Source of the DNA: Pegoplata infirma
Lineage: Eukaryota; Arthropoda; Insecta; Diptera; Anthomyiidae
Reading direction: 5' to 3'
Length of the DNA stretch: 64,000 nt
Assembly: GCA_963921195.1 (NCBI GenBank)
Contig: OY992539.1
Coordinates: 40,938,299 to 41,002,298 of the forward strand
Below, piece after piece: positions 45,555 to 55,885 of this stretch. The position numbers and the translations under genes are program-made. Position 1 is the stretch's first letter, and every line of letters starts with the position of its first letter. The notes beneath the pieces were generated by a model. It made no database searches. It saw only the letters and a program-made list of their open reading frames with translations, and had not been told where the DNA came from.

Positions 45555-46085
45555 AACTTAACATATAATTACAAATCATGTTCTAATTTAACCTAACAGA
45601 TAACGGGAAACAACAACCATTGAGCGTGTTCAGCAGAGAAACCTGCTACTCAACAGTTGAGATGTAGCATGTTTTGATTAGTTGACTCTGCTGAACGCAT
45701 TTTTTTATGAATGTTTTAAAATATTGGAATAAATTATTATTTTTTTATATTTTCATTTATTTTTTCTGTGGAAAATACTTTTTTATTATTATTTTGTTAA
45801 TTTCCTTGAATAACGTCAAAAAAAAATAAATAATTTCAATATAACAGCTTATTTATCAGTTTGTGATCAAATGTAGCATAATTTTTGTACGCTACCAGTG
45901 ATGAGAAGCGCTCACTCAACATGTTGACTGAAATGTCAAAAATTAAACCGTTCAGCAGAATGTTGGGGAGCAGCTGAGTATCAGCTTTCTCTGCTGAACG
46001 TACCCATTGTCTCGTTGTAGCGAAGCAGACCATGTGAGAATCGAACCCACGACCCCCATACTCATAGGCTTGATTTAATCTTAAT
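45555..46085 (-). mobile_element. tRNA-derived SINE, family A, copy 4 (reverse), split by a MITE
   Basis: 45,555-45,622 (ATATAATTACAAATCATG, TTTAACCTAAC, GAAACAACAACCATTG) and 46,010-46,085 (TCTCGTTGTAGCGAAGCAG, AGAATCGAACCCACGACCCC) rejoin into a reverse SINE body plus T-arm. The 5' head beyond the T-arm is truncated or diverged. 45,400-45,554 has no feature. Confidence 0.75.
45623..46001. mobile_element. MITE with GTTCAGCAGAGAAA ends and a hairpin at each terminus
   Basis: Left end ..GTGTTCAGCAGAGAAA and right end read inwards ACGTTCAGCAGAGAAA. Flanks AACCATTG (45,615-45,622) and ACCCATTG (46,002-46,009) match at 7 of 8 positions, suggesting an 8-bp hAT-type duplication. Each terminus also folds on itself: GTTCAGCAGA recurs as TCTGCTGAAC about 60 bp inside both ends (near 45,687 and 45,953). 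~380 bp, noncoding. Confidence 0.78.
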
Positions 46086-46130
46086 TGCAAGTGAATTTTT
46101 TTTCTGTTTGTTTTTTTTTTATACCCTCCA

Positions 46131-47556
46131 ACTACAGTATGGGGGTATACTCACTTTGTCATTCCGTTTGTAACGCATCGAAATATCGGTCGGGGACCCC
46201 ATGAAGTACATATGAGGAGCCGCAGAACAAAACGTACTTTTTCGCATATTAAAATTTTTTGGGAAATTGAGGTTTATTTATTTCGCCCCTTTAAAAAACT
46301 GCATGAACCTGAATATGGTAACAAGTTTTTTGCTTATCTGGAGATGCATCAAACTGCCATAAGTCAGCACATTATATGTTAAGGATGTTTAATATAAAAC
46401 CACTTTTACTTTGGAAAAAGTTCGTTTTGTTAAAAAATAATGAAAAAAGTACGTTTTGTTTAAAAATAATTGAAAAACGATGTTTTGATGTGCGTATTTT
46501 TTAGACGATACTATTTTGATCGAGAGTTTAAAAAATGTTCTTCTTTATTAAAAACTACAAAAGAGCCTCATTGGCCCATATTTAGATACGTTACACACGA
46601 ATTGGCAAAGTTAATGTACCCCCATACTGTGGTTGTGGGGTGTAAATAGACCAATAACAAGAATAATGGGGAAATCCTTCAGTGGCCTGCAAGAAGGCTT
46701 CAAAAAATCTTGGTTAGCATTTATATGTGTATGGAATATAAGAGTAAAATGGCATATTATAAAATTATGAAAAATCTTGCATAAGAAATACAATGAAAAA
46801 AGTACGTTTTGGTAAAAACATTAACAAAAAAGTACGTTTTGTTACACACCAATTTTTAAGGAATCCATTTTCTTGATGAAAAACAAAAAAAAATCATGCT
46901 ATGGAAATTTTTTCTGATAGATTTCGAACCAAATAATATAAAAAGAACAAAAAATCAATTTGTCAAAAAATGCGAAAAAGTACGTTTTGTTCTGCGACTC
47001 CTCATATATTATTGATCTATGATCGATTCTAAGACTTTTCTAGAATGTCCGTATGTCCGTCCGTCCGTCTGTATAAGACACGATGCAGTCCAAACTAAAA
47101 GAGATAGAATCGTTAAGTTTGGCAGGAATATGTATTCTGGTCCTAGGCAGTTTAAGTTGGTAAATGGGCCAAATCGGACCAGGGGGAAAAAAGTTCCCCC
47201 TTGAAAAACTTAACTAACCTCTGAAAAACACCATATTTTCACAGGTTTTTTTTGTATTTTTGTTAAGCAAATAAAACAATTTGATGTCAGAAAAAGTTCA
47301 AGGCCCTGCACTTGGACTTAGGAAATAAAAAAAAAAAAATGTTTTGGATACAAAAAATAGTTTAAATAATGATAAAATTGTATTATTTTAGTGCAAAAAG
47401 CATAACAAATAAATTAGTAAACATTTTTTGAGAGAAGGAGGTGTCCCCCACTACCCCCGCCGAAGCTCCCTCCCAAAAAATACGCTACTGATTTTTTTTT
47501 ACATGTTGGAGGGTATAAAAGATTCGGCACAGCCGAATTTAACACTCTTAATTGTT
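46131..47556 (+). mobile_element. DINE-1-like Helitron interrupted by a MITE
   Basis: 5' hairpin ATACCCTCCAACTACAGTATGG at 46,131, TCATTCCGTTTGTAACGCAT block, ACCCCATGAAGTACATA block, a MITE at 46,213-47,004, then TGTCCGTATGTCCGTCCGTC microsatellite (47,046-47,072), CCAAATCGGACCAGGGGG block, and a 3' end with GGAGGGTAT and hairpin GATTCGGCACAGCCGAATTT followed by AACACTCTTA. Matches the layout of 59,409-60,425. Confidence 0.85.
46213..47004. mobile_element. MITE with long inverted ends in the CATAAAGTATAT site of a DINE copy
   Basis: Ends TGAGGAGCCGCAGAACAAAA / TTTTGTTCTGCGACTCCTCA extend inward through CGTACTTTTTCGCAT, giving ~35-bp inverted repeats. Further AAAAAGTACGTTTTG copies lie inside (46,415, 46,446, 46,799, 46,830). 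It may be flanked by CATA/TATA. Noncoding. Near 46,600-46,640 a fragment resembling a DINE end (TACCCCCATACTGTGG) is nested inside. Confidence 0.8.
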
Positions 47557-49085
47557 TTTATTTTTTTTTCTCAGTTTTTCTTATTTTTTCTAAATGTTCC
47601 TTAACATTTTTAAGTAGCAAACAATGTGTAGAAATTTGTTTTATAAAATTTATATTTTCGAAAACTCTTTTTCGGACTTTTGAAAGCAAAACCGCCATTT
47701 TTTTTTTTATTTCAAATAGCGATATCTCGAAAACCGTTCTGCCGATTTTAATCTTTTTTTTGATATTCGTGTTCAGCGCATTAAAATTAACAAAAATTAT
47801 GCATAACAAGATTTTTTTTTTTAATTTTAAAAAATCCATAATTTTTATAGCCTTGCGCCACGGGCTTATGTCATCCAATTGGCCTCAAATTTATACCACA
47901 TAAGTTTTAGACCTAGTAGACTAAAAAATTCCCCGGACATCCCAAATCGGAAGAAAATCTTTTTTGCCATACAAAAAAATTTCGCTCTAATGGTACAGCA
48001 TATTTCCCTAAATCTTCTAGCAGACAAGTGTAATACAGTATATTTCCCTGGAAATTCACACTCATATAGACAGGTTACTGCTCCCGGTTGTGTATTCACA
48101 CATACATAAATATTAAAAAAAATAAAAATAAATATAAAAAAAAATAATACATATTTGAAAATAAACTGGTCAAGTCATTTAGTTAGAAAAAATAAATAAA
48201 ATAATAAATAAAACAGAAAATAAAAATAAACATCAATAAAAATTGATCTTATAAACTAAACGAACAACCAACCAATCACTTTAATTTTTTTTGCAAGAAA
48301 AAATTACACTAAACTTTAAGCAACATGTTGCTAAGGAAAATGTTGCTAAGAAAAACCAGTTCTAGGAATATAGAAAAACTGAATTAAAAAAAAAATCAGC
48401 AATTGTGGGTTTTTATGCAATCTTGTTATGTGCTGTACGAAATAATAAGGGGGTTTTTTATAATAGTCATGAGTTTGAGGCACAAAGACATATGTATTCA
48501 AAGATATTTTTGAGTCAAAAATTAACTACTCAAAAATTAACTACTCAAAAATTAGCTACTCAAAAAATTTAAAAAATTAACTAGTCAAAAATTTGCTACT
48601 CAAAAAATTTAAAATTTTTTAAGTCAAAATCGTTTGAATTTTTTTTTAATCTATCATACAAAGAATTTTCTAAAAATTTAATTTAAGTCCGAACTGCAAT
48701 CAGCGTTTGCACACTCAAAAAATTATATCATTTACTGTTTGTAGTTTATTTAAAAAGATTTACGTTTTGTCGTTTTTAAAAGAAAAAATATTTGTTCAAT
48801 GTTTAATTTTTTTAAATGACTATTTTTGTTCTTTGTTTCAAAACTAACAACATAAAAAATAAAGACTTTCATTAGCATTCAATTTTTAAAGTAATTTATT
48901 TTTGTTTTGTAACTAAAAATAAGTGATTCTTCTTTAATTTTTAATGATTTGTGTACGTTATTTTTTTTAAATTGTTGGCATTTTTTAAAGAAAAGTCATT
49001 TGTTTTTGTGTTGGTTATTTTTTTGTAGACAAAAAATTCAAAAAAAATATTTATAGAAATATAAAAACATGTTTTTAAGTGACTT
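47557..49085. repeat. AT-rich DNA with repeat X fragment and short tandem repeats
   Basis: 47,850-47,965 is repeat X in plus orientation (GCGCCACGGGCTTATG, CCACATAAGTTTTAGACCTAG). 48,513-48,625 contains about seven degenerate AAAAATTAACTACTC units. The 106-codon minus frame at 47,558-47,878 and other frames lack recognisable motifs. No gene supported. Confidence 0.55.
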
Positions 49086-49087
49086 TG

Positions 49088-49160
49088 CCAGGATGGGTAG
49101 AGTGTCTGGTCGGAATGTAGTTGATTGCGGGATCGATTCCCCAAAAATTGTATTAAACAT
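49088..49160 (+). mobile_element. tRNA-like SINE head, family C
   Basis: GCCAGGATGGGTAGAGTGTCTGG (A-box-like) followed 30 bp later by GCGGGATCGATTCCCC (T-arm/B-box-like). The T-arm stem GGG/CCC is retained but the acceptor stem is absent. A T-rich region follows. Single copy, no target duplication recognised. Confidence 0.5.
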
Positions 49161-49189
49161 TTTTTAAAATAAAATTCAATAGAAAAATA

Positions 49190-49330
49190 GTAAAAATAAC
49201 CCACGAAATCATTAATTTTTAATGTTTTCGTAGGTAATTTTTTTGAATTTGTTGGTAAAAATAACACCCAATCATTAATTTTTAATGTTTTAGTAGGTTA
49301 TTTTGTTCGAACTTGTTGGTAAAAAAAAAT
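49190..49330. repeat. Tandem duplication, ~72 bp x 2
   Basis: Two copies of a unit containing ATCATTAATTTTTAATGTTTT(C/A)GTAGG-type sequence followed by TTGTTGGTAAAAATAAC. The second copy is slightly diverged. Confidence 0.65.
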
Positions 49331-49440
49331 GAAAGTGACGTTATTTTTATACCCTCCACTCTAGTGATAGAGGGTATATATAAGTTTGTAATTCCGTTTG
49401 TAACTCATCGAAATATCGGTTTGTGACCCCATAAAGTATA

Positions 49441-51352
49441 TGGGGCATTCCATGTCAAATCGGACACTTTGAAAAACTTTTTTTTTTTAGATTTTCCCAA
49501 TTTGTTTACAGTTTTTAGTACCCTTCGAAAACTCCTTCGTGGTAAATTTTCAGATTTTTTTGATGACCCGTTCAAAAGATATCGAAATTTTAAAAATTGG
49601 TAGTTTGTTCCTTTACTCAAACTTCTTTTACTCATAACTTCTTCAATAATGGTCCAAATTTCATTTTTTTTTTTTTTTAAATTATTGTTTTTTTACGTAC
49701 TTTAAAAAAAAAAATCCTAAAAAATTCTTAAAAGCACTCTAGTATGCGATTTTTAAGTTTTTAAATTTAAATCTCATTTTTGAAAATGTTTGTACTCTTC
49801 GATTTTTTTGAAATTTTTTTTGTGTAAAACTTCTATCGATTCTACAAATTTTTTGCCCAGGAGGATCGTGGGATAACGATTATTACTATTTTTAAAATTT
49901 TTTGAAAAAATTTTATTGTAATTTTCCAATCTTAAAATCATTTCTACTGCTCCAATGGTGCGTCATAGAGGGGTCCTTTATAAGACCGACCCCCATTAAT
50001 TTTTACGTCTTAACATTTCTTTGGAACAAACTAATACCCTATCTTCAATTTCTAAGGGGGCTCCCACACAAAACGGCATTTTTTTAAATTTGCTCCAACC
50101 GCTCTAACTGCCCTAATAGAGCAACAAAATGTATGACCGACCCACAATATTTTTTTAGTCCCAACATTTTCTCTGAACAAGCCTACCCTCTATCTCTAAG
50201 TGTAAAGGCGGTCCCCATACAATTTTTTTTTTTTTTTGTAAATTTGTTTTATTTAATCAGCTTCTACCGGTCTAATGGTGCGTCCGAGAGGGGTCATTAG
50301 TGAGATCGACTCACATTTTTTTTACCCTACAACATTTTTTTAAAATATACCTACGCCCTATCTCCACTCCCTAAGTAGGCTCCCATACAAAATTACATTT
50401 TTATAAAATTTGCTCCAACTGTTATTTGTATGGGAGCCAACTTAGGGAGTGGAGATAGGGCGTAGGTATGTTTAAAAAAAATGTTGTAGGGTAAAAATAA
50501 ATGGGGATCGGTCTCACTAATGACCCCTCTCGAAGGCACTAGTGGACCGGTAGAAGCTGATTAAATAAAACAAATTTACAAAAAATAAAAAAATTGTATG
50601 GGGACCACCTTAACAATTAGAGATAGAAAGTAGGCGTGTTCAGAGAAAATGTTTGGACTAAAACAATATTGTGGGTCGGTCATACATTTTGTTGCTCTAA
50701 GGGCACTATTAGGGCAGTTAGAGCGGTTGGAGCAAATTTTGAAAAATGTCGTTTTGTGTGGGAGCCCCCTTAGAAATTGGAGATAGGGTATTAGTTTGTT
50801 CCAAAGAAATGTTAAGACATAAAAATTAATGGGGGGCGGTCTTATAAATGACCCCTCTATGACGCACCATTGAAGCAGTAAAAATGATTTTAAGATTGAA
50901 AAATTACAATGAAATTTTTTCAAAAAATTTTAAAAAATAGTAATAATCGTTATCCCACTGTAACGATAGAAGTTTTACACAAAAAAATTTCAAAAAAATC
51001 AAAGAGTACAAATATTTTCAAAAATGAAATATAAATTTGAAAACTTAAAAATCGAATACTAGAGCGCTTTTAAGATTTTTTTGGGTTTTTTTTTAAAGTA
51101 CGCAAAAAAACAAAAATTTTGAAAAAAAAAAATTTTAAATTAGGACCATTATTGAAGAAGTTATGAGTAAAAGAAGTTTGTGTAAAGGAACAAACTACCA
51201 ATTTTTAAAAATTCGATATCTTTTGAACGGGTCATCAAAAAAATGTGAAAATTTAACACGAAGGAGTTTTCGAAGGGTACTAAAAATTGTAAACAAATTG
51301 GGAAAATCTAAAAAAAAAATTCAATGTGTTCGATTTGACATGGAATGCCCCA
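49441..51352. mobile_element. 1.9-kb foldback element, arms ~950 bp, TGGGGCATTCCATGTC ends
   Basis: Ends TGGGGCATTCCATGTCAAAT and its complement. The arms pair through AAACTCCTTCGTG, CTTCTTCAATAATGGTCC, GGTGCGTC..GAGGGGTC and CCCTAAGTAGGCTCCCATAC, meeting at a ~30-bp loop near 50,410. No coding frame is conserved between arms beyond shared repeat. Same family as 10,966-14,292. It sits in the CATAAAGTATA site of the DINE copy, probably with a TATA duplication. Confidence 0.9.
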
Positions 51353-51528
51353 TATATATAATTTATCAGTGATCGATTTTAAGACAGATTTTAGCGATGT
51401 CCGTCTGTTTGTCTGTCTGTCTGTGGAAATGGTGATCACGGCCAAATTATTACACGGAGATGACTGAAACGTAACATATTTATTGGAAGTTCTCCCGAGA
51501 AGTTTGGTATTGCATTTGAGCGATATCG

Positions 51529-53300
51529 CACAGTGGGAAAAATTGCCAATCTAACAAATAATTCAAAATATAACTAACAGATTTTAACAAAGTTTTAATG
51601 CGATTTTAAATCGGGATAGTGACTGCACTTAAAACCGTAAAGAACTTAAAATTTAGTTAACCCATTAGGGAAATACACACTATCAAATGTTGACAATTTA
51701 TTGGGCTATCACAGTTAATTGTTTATAATAGTAAACTTGTCATTGCCGTGTATCGGAAAGGGTAAGCCGTTATCTCCCAAGTGTTTGATTTCTTTTAAAG
51801 GGTGCTTTTAGGTATATTATGTATAATTTTCCATACGTTATCTGTTTTGCGAAGGCTCCCTTGTAACGAATTACATAAACAATGTTTTTTTTTAACTTGT
51901 TTAATTTCTTATGGAGCTACAAAAAAAACGCTGTCAGATGCTGCTTAATCTTTAATTATAGATTATTTTACATATAATGAAGTATTACTATTAAAAAAAT
52001 TAGCTGCGTAGGCCTGCGTAGCGATTTTTTAAAATTATTTTTGTAATTTTGGTCTTTCAATAATTATAATTCTAAACCTAGACAGCGATGAACGCGACTC
52101 ACGTATATGTTGAGAATCGCGAAGGATTGTTAGTAATTTGTTTTTAACATAGTAGAGCGTCGAAATCTTGAAAAAAGTTCGTGCTGAATTAAGATTACTT
52201 TTGATTTTATGATTTTTAAATAACCGATTTAATTCGCATTCAGTTGGTGAAAAAATTCTTAATAAAAATATTGTTATAAATAATAATAAATTTAATACTA
52301 TCATTTGAATTGGTTAATAAACTCTTTAGTTTTTTTAAATTTGTTTGACATGTCATTTCAACAGAGAGAGATATTTGAAGTTTGGCGTAAATGCGACAGT
52401 GGTTCTGATCGGAACTCAACAGTTATCAATTATATATTGTCCAAACTTGGAAATAACATCTGCAACGAGAATGATAGCTATAAAAAACTAACTGTTAGTG
52501 TGCGAGATTTATGTAGTAAATTAAAATGTAGATGGGCCAGTGTTTCTCGCAATTTATATAGTTTTGAAAATCATTACAATATATGGTTGAATGAAAATAT
52601 AGATTTTCTAGTAGAAGACGAAGAACCAGGACCGTCATAACCTCGAGGGCGTCCTTTGAAGACTTTTTTGGAAACGATAAAAAAATCCAAGAGGAGTCGT
52701 GTTTCGGATCTTGTACAAAATAACATCAAGGAATAATTATTGGTCGCTACGAAAGTAAGTCTGTACAAATCTGGAAAGAGAGATGCAGCCCAATTATTAG
52801 ATGAAATTAAAAAAACACCAAAAAGGGCTACAACGATGAAAAAAGCCGTATTTTACCCCTCTGAAGCACCGACATAATACACACCAGAAGAGGCAATGGC
52901 ACTATACATTGACAAAAGGTTAACTAAAAATTCGTATATGCTTATGCAATCAGGTGCTAAGACTCCTATTTTAGTAATATGCTGGATGTAGGGTATATGT
53001 CCAAATGTTATCATATTTCACTTACAATATTTGATAACCCAATTTACTTTTCATAAAGTATAAAATTCTTATTTTAAACATAATTTTCCACAGCTAACAA
53101 GTACAAAAAAAAATACTCCTGAGGTAGTCGTATATAACACCTTTTGGGGCACCCTGTATTGAAAAATAGTTTCTTATTATTCATTACACAAAAAGCTCAT
53201 ATCCTTAGCTATAAAATCTCCAAGTATTGTTATCGGATCAGACCGATAGTTTAGAAGATATGATTTTTTTCCTGCCAGATTGGTGTTTTTTCCCACTGTG
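51529..53300 (+). mobile_element. Transib element with degenerate transposase, TSD TATCG
   Basis: 1,772 bp. Left end CACAGTGGGAAAAATTGCC, right end read inwards CACAGTGGGAAAAAACACC, both continuing AATCT; 21 of 24 terminal positions match. Exact 5-bp duplication TATCG at 51,524-51,528 and 53,301-53,305. The interior contains the broken transposase reading at 52,350-52,991. Inserted into the DINE copy at a site that is uninterrupted in the copy at 57,840-58,256. Confidence 0.92.
52350..52991 (+). pseudogene. Transib (RAG1-like) transposase remnant, N-terminal part
   Basis: One frame runs from an ATG at 52,350 (an in-frame ATG at 52,305 also exists) to a TAG at 52,989, broken by TAA codons at 52,638, 52,734 and 52,875. 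Recognisable stretches after the first stop are RGRPLKTFLE, SKRSRVSDLV, GKRDAAQLLDEI, TPKRATTMKKAV and PEEAMALYIDKRLTKNSYML. This succession (basic GRP..F, KR.KVS.L, GKRDAA, then a P-EEALAL-LT-xxY block) is typical of the region ahead of the catalytic core in Transib/RAG1-like transposases. The core with the DDE residues is missing, deleted after 52,990. With Transib-type ends around it the assignment is fairly secure, but I could not run a search. Confidence 0.7.
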
Positions 53301-53626
53301 TATCGGAACGAAAATGTTAGGACACCTCAAAAATTTTAGTGCATTCAACATAACCTAAATCTACAAAATGCTTCAATTCGACAGCGGATTGACATATGTG
53401 AACCGAATTGAACACCGAATGGTATTTAAACAAGTGCAAACAGGGTAATTCCAAAAATTTTCGCCCCACTGTTCGGAAACATGCCTTTGGACGCCACTGA
53501 GAATTTGGCTCATAGATATCCACGTTTATATGAGATATGTTGCATTTTTGGATTTTCAAAATTTGCTGTAGTTTTTAAATTATCGCGGGTCAAAGTTCGA
53601 CATTTTTAGCAAAAGTCAGAAAAATA

Positions 53627-54360
53627 CATGACGTTTAACGTGCTCTAACTTTTTAACTAGTAATCCGATTATCACAAGTAATGGCTCATATGAAAGCTTA
53701 ATTCTTCTTCTTTTAGGAAATATTTTCAAAAGCATACGGTTTTTTTTCAGAAGTGTTGCAAAAATTCAAAAACATTTTTTTTTTTGCGAATATTTAAAAA
53801 AACACATCTTCGATTTTTTTAAAAAAAAGTTTGGTGATAAACAATACTGTTTTGTACAACATATCCAAAATTCAGAGTGGGATCCCAATGGGATCAAAAA
53901 ATATTCTGGTTTTAGTACGAAGTTCTTAAATTTTACCTTAGAAAATTAAAATTTTATGCTTCTTTAATATAAAAATTTAAATTTTCAAAGAAAATTATAC
54001 TATTAAAATTTTGAAAAACATTCAAAACATTAGAAATTTCAATTTTCTAAGGGAAAAATATGAGAACCTCGTACTTAAAACAGAATATTTTCTGATCCCA
54101 TGGAGATCCCACTCTGAATTTTGAATATGTTATACAAAACATTGTTATTTTTCACCAGAATTTTTTTAAAAAAAATCGAAGATGTGTTTTTTTAAATATT
54201 CGAAAAGAAAAAATGTTTTTGCATTTTTGCATCATTTCTGTAAAAAAAACTGTGTTATTTTAAAAATATTTTCTAAAAGAAGAACCCCAGCTTTCACATG
54301 AGCCTAAATTTGTGAAAATCGGGTCATTGGTTAAGAAGTTACAGCTCTTTAAACGCGATG
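53627..54360. repeat. Foldback, ~735 bp, within DINE-derived sequence
   Basis: Arms run from CATGACGTTTAACGTGCTCT to AGCTCTTTAAACGCGATG, pairing through GGCTCATATGAAAGCTT, AACACATCTTCGATTTTTTT and TTCAGAGTGGGATCCCAATGG, with a centre near 53,990. Arms are ~80-85% alike by eye. Noncoding. Confidence 0.75.
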
Positions 54361-54739
54361 TATTTTTCTTACTATTGCTTAAAAAGTCAATCTTTGACCC
54401 GCCATTATTCGTTAAATACACCAAATGTAAAAAAACGATATATGGTACATATATCATATTTATGAGGGCTATCTATATGTCAAGGTTCAAATTAATCTGA
54501 GACACCATTTCCAAAAATGACTAAAATTTGAGCTAAATTTTCTGGAATGGCCCAACATATTTTTTGACAAAAAAAATCGAAAATTTTTTTTTACCAAAAA
54601 TTTTTTTCGCGGAAATTTTTCAAATTTTTTTTTTTTCAAAAGTAATTTTCTTTTAAATAAGTTTTTGCAATAATCGTTTTTAAATTGTGGAGGGTATCTA
54701 TACATTCGGCAAGGCCGAATTTAACTTTTTTACTTGTTT

Positions 54740-55885
54740 AATGTTATTTATTTTAGAAAATTTTATTAACAGTAAAAAATAAATGTTTATGTTTGTTAAA
54801 ACAAATGAATAATTACTGGGATGGTTTTCAAATGTTTTATCACTTATTTTAAATGTGTTTTCCATTAGTTTTTTCCGTACAAAATATTTTGAGTGCATTG
54901 TGTAGTCTTCAACAAATTCGTTATTGCCGCCATATATCACGTTTTAGTTTAGCTTTTTGTAAATTGAAACTCTGCAAAAATAGAAAGAAATAACCTGCTA
55001 CAATTAGTTTAATTGCTGTATGTATTTGTCCAACCTTTGTGTATTTTAAACTTATTTGTTCTTTCTTTTTTATTTTTTTATTCCACGTTTTAATATAATT
55101 AAGAATATTTAAATATTAACATTTATTCAGGGTCAGTGGTTTTAATTTTTTTTTTTGTAATTTCTTTCTATTGCACTTCTTAAAATAAATAAATGGCTTT
55201 TGTGGTAAAGCTAACAAAGTGTTAAAATTTGTATTCTGATATAAACGAGGGTGGAATGAAAATTCCATATAATTTGGCAAAAACAGCACTGTGAACAAGT
55301 CATTGATTAAGCTAATGTTTTTCCAACGCCACTTGCCCCACTGTGCACCGGGACATTTATTGAAATTTATAAACAAGAAAAAATCAGAGGGGCTAAGTGC
55401 ACTCTCAAAATAAAAACACTGATAAAGGCTCAATTTAACAGAAATTTAACGGATTTTTTAATTAAAAAAAAATTTTTTTATTAAGACATTCTTCGTTTTA
55501 TTGGCGCCCAACATAGGGCTCTAATCAAAAGACTTGTTCCTTTAAGTTTTAAAAAGCATATTGATATTATTTTTTCTCACAGCATTTATTTTTAATATTA
55601 TAAAATTTTCATGCCACCCTCGTGCAATAAATTATTTCAATTTCGTAAAAAAAACATTCAGCCAACATAACAGCCAATGACCATGATTTCAATTTAATTC
55701 ATGTCTCTTTATATGGTCACAATATTTAGTCCAGTTTTTAGTTTTTTTGCTTTATATCTTACATTTAGCTATAAGATGGGTTTTGTTTGTATACATATTA
55801 TGTATTTTCAGTTTTTTTCCAAACCTCCTGCCCAATTTTTGTATTTGTCACTGTTGCATTGTATTTTGGTACACTGTTTTTATAC
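54740..55885. other. AT-rich DNA without gene; single tRNA-Lys primer-site-like copy
   Basis: Several frames lack recognisable motifs. At 55,502 TTGGCGCCCAACATAGGGCT matches the repeat at 3,630-5,040. 55,392-55,440 resembles an end of the CACTCAAAATAATAACTCTG family. A lone CCCACTGTG at 55,331 has no partner. Confidence 0.5.

Larger units (their letters stand above)
49350..54739 (+). mobile_element. DINE-1-like Helitron expanded to 5.4 kb by nested insertions
   Basis: The 5' end ATACCCTCCACTCTAGTGAT lies at 49,350. Element pieces: 49,350-49,440; 51,353-51,528 (GATCGATTTTAAGACAG, TGTCCGTCTGTTTGTCTGTC); 53,301-53,626 (TATCGGAACGAAAATGTTAG, CATAACCTAAATCTACAAAA); and 54,361-54,739 (TGTGGAGGGTATCTATACATTCGGC..GCCGAATTTAAC). 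Insertions are a foldback (49,441-51,352), a Transib (51,529-53,300) and a foldback-like segment (53,627-54,360). The order of pieces matches the continuous copy at 57,840-58,256 (reverse) and the complete one at 59,409-60,425. Confidence 0.82.
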
